A stretch of DNA of 8,314 nt, from the NCBI GenBank assembly GCA_045538015.1, contig JAZSQO010000120.1:1-8314 (forward strand). Direction: 5' to 3'. This document shows positions 1-6,037 of the stretch, piece after piece. A program made the translations under genes and the position numbers. The notes under the pieces were generated by a model. It worked only from the letters and a program-made list of their open reading frames with translations. It was not told the origin of the DNA and did not search any database. Each line of letters begins with the position of its first letter. The stretch's first letter is position 1. Source of the DNA: SIG598 sp045538015 (lineage in GTDB: Bacteria > Bacillota > Clostridia > Oscillospirales > Acutalibacteraceae).

Positions 1-476
1 GAAGTGCTTTGCATCAATGCCCGGAGCACATCCAGTTCCGCATTTGTCAGTTCATAGCTGGTGGTAAGGCCCAGCTTTACCTCCGGGGTTTTGTCCGGGA
101 AGACGGTTTCTCCCGACATGGTTTGATCCATAACCGTCAGCAATTCACCCCGGCTGGCATCCTTGTACCAGAAGCTGTCTGCATGAGCTTCCTTCGCTTT
201 TTCGAGAAAGGTATGCTCAGCCATGGAGGTGACGATGATTATTTTGATTTGCGGAAGCTTTGCCTTGATGGCGGCACAGGCTTCGATGCCGCTTTCGTCG
301 CGGGCGGTGCACACATCCATCAGAATGAGATCGATCTCATCGCCCATGCAGAACAGTTCTGCGTCGGCAGCATTCGGTATGCTTCCCGCAAGGGCGTAGC
401 CGCTGCCGGAGTTGACGATGGCTTCCATGTTCTCCTGCGCCATTTTCTGATCCTCCACGATCAGTACCCGCTTCAT
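1..476 (-). CDS. Response regulator, NarL/FixJ type, C-terminus cut by window edge
   Basis: This is a cytoplasmic two-component response regulator; 158 codons are visible and the gene runs off the left edge. The receiver domain spans about residues 1-120, with the acidic pair E8/D9, phospho-acceptor D54 (in LILMDV), T83 (in IIIVTS) and K105 (in FWYKDA), so all the key residues are present. After a linker, residues 143-154 (LTNAELDVLRAL) match the first helix of a LuxR/GerE helix-turn-helix (usual form LTxREaeVL), which suggests a DNA-binding output; the rest of that domain is outside the window. The ATG at 476 is preceded by GGAGG with 7 nt spacing, located inside the end of the kinase gene. 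ATGA forms a 4-bp overlap with the kinase stop, so the pair is translationally coupled. The partner is very likely the HisKA_3-type kinase upstream, since that kinase class usually pairs with LuxR-type regulators. Target genes are unknown. Confidence 0.94.
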   Translation of the reverse strand, partial: MKRVLIVEDQKMAQENMEAIVNSGSGYALAGSIPNAADAELFCMGDEIDLILMDVCTARDESGIEACAAIKAKLPQIKIIIVTSMAEHTFLEKAKEAHADSFWYKDASRGELLTVMDQTMSGETVFPDKTPEVKLGLTTSYELTNAELDVLRALMQST

Positions 477-1750
477 AAAAATACCTCCAGTCCTTTTGGT
501 ACGGTTACTATCATCCGGAAATACGGACGTGACATTATGATCATTACTCCGCCCTCCCGCTCTACACGGCGGCGCAGGGTGGAAAGTCCTCCGCCCTCGG
601 ATATTTCCCTTTCGGGCGGACGGCCGTTGTTGGACACCACAACAGTGGCGTCGGTGTCGCTTTCGGTAAACTCCGCGTACAGTTCGGTGGCGTCGGCGTG
701 GCGAACGGCGTTGGTCACGCATTCGCGCACGGCACAGGTGAGGATATACGCGGCGGTCTCGCTCCTGGGCAGTTCGCCGGTCTGGATGAACGCTATATTC
801 AGCAGTCCGCAGGCTCTGCGTATCTGCAGAAGCATGTCCTCGTCGGGAGCGTCGTTGTTGTATTTCAGCATGGAAACGGCTCTCTTCCATTCCTCCGCAA
901 CGCTGTCGGGAATGTCCTCGGTGTTGTCGGCAGTCAGATATTTCTGCGCCGCCAGCAGGCATCTGCCCATCTGGTCATGGACACGCATTTTGGTGTTCAT
1001 TATCTCTTCCTCACGGGTGGCCGTCACCACGTTTGCCGAGAGCCGCTGGAGTTCGGTCTGCACCCGCCTGAGCTGCTCGTTTTCCGCCATCAACTCTACC
1101 TGTCTGTTGTGCAGATCGGTCACGTCCGACACGGTGAACCGGGTATAGGGCTCACCGTACTCGTCGGTTACGGCGCGCCTGTCCAGCCTCAGTGCTTTGC
1201 CGTCGGGGAACACGAATATACTGCCGCTCCTTGTCACTCCGTCTATGGGAACAAAGTTTTCCTCAAGACATTCCTCAAGATCGGTGATATACTGCACATC
1301 TCTTCCGCATACGTCGAAGCTGAATCGGTACATCGACAGGTTGCACAGCACCGCGATTCCGCCTTTGTTGAAAAAGCATACGCCGGTGGGCAGATTGTCA
1401 AAGGCTTCCTTGATGGAGTTTTTGTTGAGGGTCTTGCGGTTCCTTGTTTCCCCCAGCATTATCCATACAATATAAGCCAGCGAAAACAGCGTGACCATCA
1501 TCAGCAGCACATAGGGCACGCGCAGGCGAAGCCCCTGCCATGCTCCGGTGATGCGGCTGTTGACCTGCATTAGTGCATACAGTGTCACGTTGAGCAGAAA
1601 AACGATGCCCGTGGCGATTCGTCTTGACCGTCCTGCTCCCGTTTTGTGCATATAAACAAAGCCGCACACCAGCAGAAGCACGGTCAGCTGACTCAGGACA
1701 AGCAGAACGACCTGCTGAACCGAGCCGATATCGTAAAATCCTGTCATCAT
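473..1750 (-). CDS. Membrane sensor histidine kinase (HisKA_3-like, with PAS-like domain)
   Basis: This 425-residue kinase has three predicted membrane helices (about residues 13-34, 45-63 and 78-100), a PAS-like segment (about 113-215, starting IKEAFDNLPTGVCFFN), a coiled-coil linker (about 218-245) and a dimerisation region with RVHDQMGRCLL. H258 in that region is the likely phosphorylated histidine, because HDxxG is typical of the NarX/DegS-type HisKA_3 group. The ATPase domain carries an N box (ECVTNAVRHA, N347), a G1-like VSNNGRPP and a glycine-rich EGGGLSTLRRR. The usual G1 aspartate appears as Asn, which I believe is tolerated in this subfamily, so the protein is probably active. Two start codons are adjacent (ATGATG). 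The first, at 1750, is chosen because AGGAGGTGA lies at normal distance. It overlaps the stop of the upstream 7TM gene by 4 bp and overlaps the regulator gene by 4 bp downstream. It would phosphorylate that regulator, probably under control of the large membrane protein. The signal is unknown. Confidence 0.92.
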   Translation of the reverse strand: MMTGFYDIGSVQQVVLLVLSQLTVLLLVCGFVYMHKTGAGRSRRIATGIVFLLNVTLYALMQVNSRITGAWQGLRLRVPYVLLMMVTLFSLAYIVWIMLGETRNRKTLNKNSIKEAFDNLPTGVCFFNKGGIAVLCNLSMYRFSFDVCGRDVQYITDLEECLEENFVPIDGVTRSGSIFVFPDGKALRLDRRAVTDEYGEPYTRFTVSDVTDLHNRQVELMAENEQLRRVQTELQRLSANVVTATREEEIMNTKMRVHDQMGRCLLAAQKYLTADNTEDIPDSVAEEWKRAVSMLKYNNDAPDEDMLLQIRRACGLLNIAFIQTGELPRSETAAYILTCAVRECVTNAVRHADATELYAEFTESDTDATVVVSNNGRPPEREISEGGGLSTLRRRVEREGGVMIIMSRPYFRMIVTVPKGLEVFL

Positions 1751-4059
1751 CTGCCGTCACCTCCTGCCGCCTTCAGCGAAAGGGTATAGCAGTTATCTTC
1801 CGAAACGCTCACCGCTATATCTTCCGACCTCAGCACGGTAAGATCAAGGCTGCATTCGGCATCAACGCAGGCATAGCAGCCGTCTTCACGGCAGAAAAAC
1901 CGCACAAGCAGATTTCTCAGACCGTCAAACGCTTTTTCAACAACATATTCATAGAAGTCCAGCAGCTTCATCGCCTCGTTCACCGTTACATTTCTGCCCA
2001 ACTGCACCGAACAGGCGCTGTTTATTCCGACAAGCCGAAGGTTCTTTACCATCTCCTCAACGCTGAGACGCAGTTCTTCCTCTTTGATACTGCCCGCCTG
2101 TTCATTGACAAGCATCAGATTGTTGCGGCGCTTGAGATAGGAACCCACCACAACAATGCGCCGCAGCAGTTCCTTCTTCTCCTCAGCATCGTCAATGGCT
2201 GTCAGCCTGTTGAGCCATTCATGCATGAGATTGATCTGGTGGGCCGTCTGTCTGTGCACCTCGTCATGCAGACGGTTCTGTTCGGTAAGGGTGCGGATTT
2301 TTCTCTTGATCTGATAGTTCTGTACCGACACCTCGTTTGAGTCTCTCAGTTCCTCGCGCACCACTGCCAGCTCATCCAGCAGTTCGAGCAGCTCCGACAT
2401 ATCCTCCTGCCAGAGGGCATATCCTCCACGAATCGCCGAGCCGGATACACGCATGCCTCCGTCCAGCATTATCGGCTCCTTCACTGCCTCGCTCATCTGT
2501 TCCTCTGTCATCATCAGAGCATCGTCCGAACGATAGCGCACGATGTAATTTGCATCTGCCACATTTACACCCAGCGCGGATTGCTTCAGCAGTTCCTCGT
2601 ACTGTGTGTTGGACTGAACCAGTCCGGTTTTGATGCAGCTTTCCCATATGGCAACAACGGTAAAGCACAGCGCGGCGGTCATTTCGATAAAACCGAACAG
2701 GCCGGTATCAACGGCATACAGCACCGAGTACAGCACGCCTGTGCCGATCATTGCGATGGGCATCCAGATGGTTTTGTTTGTTCCGGGGATACGGCAGTGC
2801 TTCACCGCTTCCGCAATCATCATGGCAACGCCGAAGAAAATCCACACCACGGCAGCATAATACAGCCATTTGCGCTGATACTCATCCCAGCCCGCTTCAT
2901 ATCCCATATGGAAACGGAATGCCCACTGATGCAGATCGTTGGTCAGTATTCCAATAATCAGCACAACGGACGGAATGTACATCAGATGCCATTTCCAGGG
3001 CAAACGGTAGCTTTCCTGCCTGCCGATATGCTTTGCTGCAAACAGACAGAGCTGCGGGATAAGGATCATCGGAATATAAAATGCGTACCAGCACCACTGG
3101 CCGATCGGAAAGACATATCTGAACACTGTGTGCCGCAGTGTTCGCATAAGCATCCAGAATATCATCAGGACAACCAGCGCAATAAGATATCCGCGAATAT
3201 TCTTATTGACGATGCGCTCATGAACCGACACTCCCCAGGACACCAGGATTCCCAGATAGATTACAATAACAATGACCTGAGAGAGTACATACATCACCGG
3301 GGAGGTATTCATTGTGATAACCCGCACAAAGTTGGCAAGCAGAAGCAGAAACACAACCAGAAGAACATTGATGGTATAGGTCTGGGTTCTGTCTTCCACA
3401 AGCCCCTGACGCTGCATAGAGTAATAGATTGCAAGCATCAGGCACTCGGTCAGTATGTAAGACACCGAAAGCCACTCAAAGCCGCGCGGCAGGAACTGTT
3501 CCGCCAGCCAGATCGCTATATTGCAGAACACGGCGCAGAGAAGAAGCACTGTATGCAGCCGGGATTTGATTCTTTTCTTTGCCGCGGAATAAACCGCAAT
3601 GCCGACCATGGACAGCATGTATCCGATGAGATAAACATAGTAGAGGACATGAAGCGGCCCGTATTCACGAACCAGCCTTGTGGCTCCGTTTACAGACTCA
3701 ATGTCCACGGAGCTGTAATATATCGGCAGAATACCGGGGCTTGTGGTAATGCCGAGCATAATAAACCCTATCGCAGCAAGCGCCACCAGCAGTCGGTTAT
3801 CCGGTTTTATTCTGCAGAAACGCAGCACCATCATCAACAGAAAGAAGGGCAGAAACACGCTGCCCAGATATGAGATCCTGTTGGAGTTCAGCGCCGCTCC
3901 GAGATCCCGCGACAGCGACAGCATAAAGTAACCGAGATTACATATGGACACTGACACAAACAGCAAAACCAGCCACAGATCGCGCTTTTTATCCACGGAA
4001 ACGCAGACTCCTACCATAACCAGCGAAACAAGCGCTGTGATTCCGTATGCTAATGACAT
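1747..4059 (-). CDS. Large polytopic membrane sensor with two 7TM-like blocks and degenerate kinase-like C-terminus
   Basis: This 770-residue protein begins with about 15 predicted membrane helices in two blocks (about residues 1-215 and 228-480). The second block contains TNDLHQWAFRF (373-383), resembling the TN..H motif of the histidine-kinase N-terminal 7TM family; the first block has a similar layout, so the membrane part may be a duplication. Next come a PAS-like segment (about 485-550), a coiled coil (about 553-597) and a helical region with LHDEVHRQ (H598). The last about 90 residues occupy the place of an ATPase domain, but I see no N box, no DxGxG and no glycine-rich lid, so it probably cannot phosphorylate on its own. 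The ATG at 4059 has GAGGTG 6 nt upstream. Its TGA overlaps the start of the real kinase (ATGATGA), so the two are made together and probably form a complex. It may sense a membrane or extracellular cue; the ligand is unknown. It is often annotated as a 7TM histidine kinase, but the kinase label is doubtful. Confidence 0.88.
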   Translation of the reverse strand: MSLAYGITALVSLVMVGVCVSVDKKRDLWLVLLFVSVSICNLGYFMLSLSRDLGAALNSNRISYLGSVFLPFFLLMMVLRFCRIKPDNRLLVALAAIGFIMLGITTSPGILPIYYSSVDIESVNGATRLVREYGPLHVLYYVYLIGYMLSMVGIAVYSAAKKRIKSRLHTVLLLCAVFCNIAIWLAEQFLPRGFEWLSVSYILTECLMLAIYYSMQRQGLVEDRTQTYTINVLLVVFLLLLANFVRVITMNTSPVMYVLSQVIVIVIYLGILVSWGVSVHERIVNKNIRGYLIALVVLMIFWMLMRTLRHTVFRYVFPIGQWCWYAFYIPMILIPQLCLFAAKHIGRQESYRLPWKWHLMYIPSVVLIIGILTNDLHQWAFRFHMGYEAGWDEYQRKWLYYAAVVWIFFGVAMMIAEAVKHCRIPGTNKTIWMPIAMIGTGVLYSVLYAVDTGLFGFIEMTAALCFTVVAIWESCIKTGLVQSNTQYEELLKQSALGVNVADANYIVRYRSDDALMMTEEQMSEAVKEPIMLDGGMRVSGSAIRGGYALWQEDMSELLELLDELAVVREELRDSNEVSVQNYQIKRKIRTLTEQNRLHDEVHRQTAHQINLMHEWLNRLTAIDDAEEKKELLRRIVVVGSYLKRRNNLMLVNEQAGSIKEEELRLSVEEMVKNLRLVGINSACSVQLGRNVTVNEAMKLLDFYEYVVEKAFDGLRNLLVRFFCREDGCYACVDAECSLDLTVLRSEDIAVSVSEDNCYTLSLKAAGGDGR

Positions 4060-4076
4060 TTACGGCACCTCGCAGA

Positions 4077-4123
4077 CAAGGGTGCTCCCTTGCGGTAATT
4101 TGTGCTGCATGGATTTTGCAGCA
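4077..4123 (-). promoter_or_regulatory. Structured 5' leader of the signalling operon (two small hairpins)
   Basis: Two stem-loops lie between the predicted transcription start (near 4131) and the ribosome binding site (4066-4071) of the 7TM gene. The first has 7-bp arms TGCTGCA/TGCAGCA (plus-strand 4103-4109 and 4117-4123) with a 7-nt loop. The second has 6-bp arms CAAGGG/CCCTTG (4077-4082 and 4087-4092) with a 4-nt loop, ending 6 nt from the ribosome binding site. They could affect translation of the sensor gene. No known riboswitch is recognised, and short stems like these can arise by chance. Confidence 0.35.
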
Positions 4124-4137
4124 GACACTTTGAGGTG

Positions 4138-4166
4138 ATTATAGCATAGAGTGCATTGATTTTCCA
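4138..4166 (-). promoter_or_regulatory. Sigma-A-type promoter for the three-gene signalling operon
   Basis: On the minus strand a perfect -10 box TATAAT (plus-strand 4138-4143) is preceded by TGC, giving the extended form TGCTATAAT. Exactly 17 bp further upstream is TGGAAA (4161-4166), a 4-of-6 match to TTGACA. The start of transcription would fall near 4131, leaving a leader of about 70 nt before the 7TM gene. The promoter sits just downstream of the recombinase terminator, so the signalling operon can be expressed independently of the mobile-element genes. Confidence 0.75.
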
Positions 4167-4214
4167 TATTTTCAAGTGCGCTCTGCATAGCAGCATAACC
4201 CTGCGTTTGCAGGC

Positions 4215-4264
4215 AAAGGCAGCCAGCCTTCTCCCGCATCGGAAGCAGGCTGGCTGCCTTTTTT
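4215..4264. terminator. Strong hairpin terminator, possibly bidirectional
   Basis: The arms AAAGGCAGCCAGCCT (4215-4229) and AGGCTGGCTGCCTTT (4247-4261) are exact reverse complements, 15 bp each, with a 17-nt loop. On the plus strand the stem runs into six T (4259-4264), a textbook intrinsic terminator. On the minus strand it begins right after the recombinase stop codon and is followed only by TTTGCC, so termination of recombinase transcripts should be weaker but is still likely given the GC-rich 12-bp core. It separates the mobile-element genes from the signalling operon promoter. Confidence 0.82.
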
Positions 4265-5758
4265 CTACACCCTCCACTCAATGGTTATCTTGTCATCGGC
4301 AATGCGTATAACATTCACAAGCTGATCGAGCACTATCCGGCGGTCAGCAAAGGAAAGGTGCTCCCAGTTCTCCAGATGGCTTGTGATCTCGCTAACCTGC
4401 ACCTTGTTCCTGGAGGTCAGCCCGGCAATGCGGCAGGTAAGGTCGGCGCGAAGTGTGTCCAGTTCCTCCACACGCCGATTGATGTGTTTGAACAGCGAAT
4501 CGCTTGCTTCGGGAAGCCTCTCGAGCAAAGAGGCTATCTCCTTGTCGCAGGCAGTCAGCTCAAGCTGCAGAGCAGTCAGCTCGGGATCAGCTCTGTCATG
4601 CTTTTTCTTGTGCAGGCTTGTAAACTCCGCCAGCTTCTGCTGCATCTGGTCGTAGATTATCTGCTCAATCTCGTCGGTGTGCAGGCTCCCTGCCCCCTCA
4701 CATGCCTTGGCGTTCATTCGATGGGAGCAGAGCAGATAGCGCACCTCCTTGCCCTTGTATCTCTTATCCACCAGAGCATAGCCGCATCGGGCGCACTTGA
4801 CCTTGCCGGCAAGCCATGTGTTCTTGGCTTTCTGGGTTGGCTGTACCTGCTTTGAACGCAGGCATTTTTTACGGCAGGTCAGCCATATTTCCGAATCGAC
4901 GATACCCTCATGAGGCGCAAGGACGATGCAGTTGCCGTTCATGTCGGTAGTTTTTCGCCCCTGTGCGTCCTTGCCGGTGTAATAATAACAGCCGTTGGTG
5001 CCGATGAAATCCTCCGGCCGATTTGTTATCACTGCTCCCTGAGACTCAAAGAATTTGTATACATCAAGGTCGGCGCGCACATAGATTGGATTGCGCAGTA
5101 TATCTGCAATTCTCGGGCGCTCCCAGTCCTTGCCGCGCTTGGTGATACCTCGCTGCTGCAGAGCGGAGATAATGTCGCCGTAGGAGGTGTCGGGCTTTGC
5201 GTACATCTCATATATGAACCGCACCACCTCGGCTTCGTCCTCACGGGCGGCATATTTCGAAGTCTTCTTGCCGTCAATCATTATCGGCTCAAGCTGAAAG
5301 CCGTAGGGTACTGGGCCGCCCATATAGAAGCTGCGCTGGCTTCGGGCGTAATAGGCGTCGGCAACGCGCTTCTGTATGGTTTCACGCTCAAGCTGGGCAA
5401 AGACGATACAGATATTGAGCATGGCTCTGCCCATAGGCGAGGAGGTATCGAACTTCTCCGTACTTGACACAAAGTCTACCCGGTACTTATCAAACTCCGC
5501 CATCATCGATGAGAAGTCGAGTATGGAACGGCTGATTCGGTCGAGCTTATAGACGATCACCCGATTGACCTCACCGTTCTTTATATCCTCCATAAGTACA
5601 CGAAAATTAGGACGATTGGTGTCCTTGCCGGAAAAGCCGCGGTCAATATAGATGCGGCACTCTTCTCCTCGCGCCTCGTATTTGCAGAATTCTATCTGGC
5701 TTTCGATGGATATGCTGTCGGCTCTGTCCACCGACTGCCGTGCGTATATTGCTGTCAT
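4265..5758 (-). CDS. Large serine recombinase (resolvase/invertase family integrase)
   Basis: This 497-residue site-specific recombinase would integrate and excise the mobile element through a serine-DNA intermediate. The N-terminal catalytic domain (about residues 1-140) has YARQSVD with nucleophile S9, R7, GFSGKDTNRP (41-50), YKLDRISRS (70-78) and SSPMGRAML (106-114), all as in active family members. A Recombinase domain follows (about 150-300). Then comes a zinc-ribbon with C322, C325, C344 and C353, and a long coiled coil (about 372-450), the arrangement of large serine integrases such as the TndX/TnpX group. The length is normal and the reading frame is intact. The ATG at 5758 has GAAAGGA about 11 nt upstream. 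It is the last gene before the 4060-4264 gap, as expected for a recombinase at an element end. It lies downstream of the relaxase, ParB-like and small-protein genes and may be cotranscribed with them, though a hairpin stands just before it. Confidence 0.95.
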   Translation of the reverse strand: MTAIYARQSVDRADSISIESQIEFCKYEARGEECRIYIDRGFSGKDTNRPNFRVLMEDIKNGEVNRVIVYKLDRISRSILDFSSMMAEFDKYRVDFVSSTEKFDTSSPMGRAMLNICIVFAQLERETIQKRVADAYYARSQRSFYMGGPVPYGFQLEPIMIDGKKTSKYAAREDEAEVVRFIYEMYAKPDTSYGDIISALQQRGITKRGKDWERPRIADILRNPIYVRADLDVYKFFESQGAVITNRPEDFIGTNGCYYYTGKDAQGRKTTDMNGNCIVLAPHEGIVDSEIWLTCRKKCLRSKQVQPTQKAKNTWLAGKVKCARCGYALVDKRYKGKEVRYLLCSHRMNAKACEGAGSLHTDEIEQIIYDQMQQKLAEFTSLHKKKHDRADPELTALQLELTACDKEIASLLERLPEASDSLFKHINRRVEELDTLRADLTCRIAGLTSRNKVQVSEITSHLENWEHLSFADRRIVLDQLVNVIRIADDKITIEWRV

Positions 5759-5783
5759 TGATTTATCAGTCCTTTCAAATAAT

Positions 5784-5819
5784 AAAGACCGCTGCGATCA
5801 ATCTATCGCAACAGTCTTT
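5784..5819 (-). terminator. Hairpin between the small ORF and the recombinase (terminator or attenuator)
   Basis: Read on the minus strand, the arms AAAGACTGTTGCGAT and ATCGCAGCGGTCTTT form an uninterrupted 15-bp stem around a 6-nt loop, using two wobble pairs (T opposite G). On the plus strand those two positions would be C-A mismatches, so the structure favours RNA made in the direction of the genes. It starts 1 nt after the small-gene stop codon. The sequence after it is TTTATTATTT, a T-rich but broken tract, so it may only partly stop transcription into the recombinase gene. A role as a protein-binding DNA site is possible but less likely, given the strand preference. Confidence 0.55.
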
Positions 5820-5820
5820 G

Positions 5821-5976
5821 TCAGTCCATTGTGCGGATCGGTTCTTCATACTTGCTGAAGATGTCGAACAGCACCTCTTCAATTTTTCTTCTATCCTCAT
5901 CCGCAGCCTCATCGGCTTTCGGCATAATGTGTTCTATTGTGAATCTGGGCTTCTGGTCAGCGCCGGTAAAAGTCAT
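5821..5976 (-). CDS. 51-residue acidic small protein between ParB-like and recombinase genes
   Basis: This short gene encodes 51 residues: MTFTGADQKPRFTIEHIMPK, then an acidic, charged region (ADEAADEDRRKIEEVLFDIF, residues 21-40) ending SKYEEPIRTMD. Residues about 24-44 look like one amphipathic helix, with no membrane segment, signal peptide or cysteines. The strongest evidence that it is real is the excellent ribosome binding site GGAGGTGA, 7 nt before the ATG. It closely resembles the relaxase site (GGAGGTGATAACTG versus GGAGGTGATAGCCTG). It lies in the same direction as its neighbours, 61 bp after the ParB-like gene and just ahead of the hairpin and recombinase. I do not recognise the family. 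By position it might help the recombinase, for example as a directionality or accessory factor, or it could be a relaxosome part; this is inference only. Confidence 0.72.
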   Translation of the reverse strand: MTFTGADQKPRFTIEHIMPKADEAADEDRRKIEEVLFDIFSKYEEPIRTMD

Positions 5977-6037
5977 CAGGCTATCACCTCCACATCATAA
6001 TTTATTTTCGTTCGGCAGCATTTAGACCATCGGACAA

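Noticed and set aside
9..1148. Long plus-strand open frame (379 residues)
   Set aside because: It is antisense to the response regulator and histidine kinase, which have full family motifs and good ribosome binding sites. Its translation is compositionally odd, with no recognisable domain.
2581..3873. Long plus-strand open frame (430 residues), rich in His, Gln and Asn
   Set aside because: It is the mirror of the 7TM sensor: hydrophobic codons read in reverse give His/Gln/Asn-rich sequence. It has no ribosome binding site or domain.
4060..4281. Minus-strand frame of 73 residues between the recombinase and sensor genes
   Set aside because: It begins inside the recombinase end and runs through the hairpin terminator and the promoter, so it is not a plausible gene; only its last 16 codons are kept as a weak leader-peptide idea.
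4551..4590. Short direct repeat (GCAGTCAGCTC twice) in the recombinase
   Set aside because: It encodes a repeated LTA-type step in the coiled coil and is explained by the repetitive protein sequence.
5740..6025. Plus-strand open frames opposite the small gene
   Set aside because: They overlap the small minus-strand gene and the hairpin, have no good ribosome binding site and oppose the operon direction.
5977..6037. Possible promoter (TATGAT) upstream of the small gene
   Set aside because: No -35 box lies at suitable spacing, and the genes on both sides fit one transcript.
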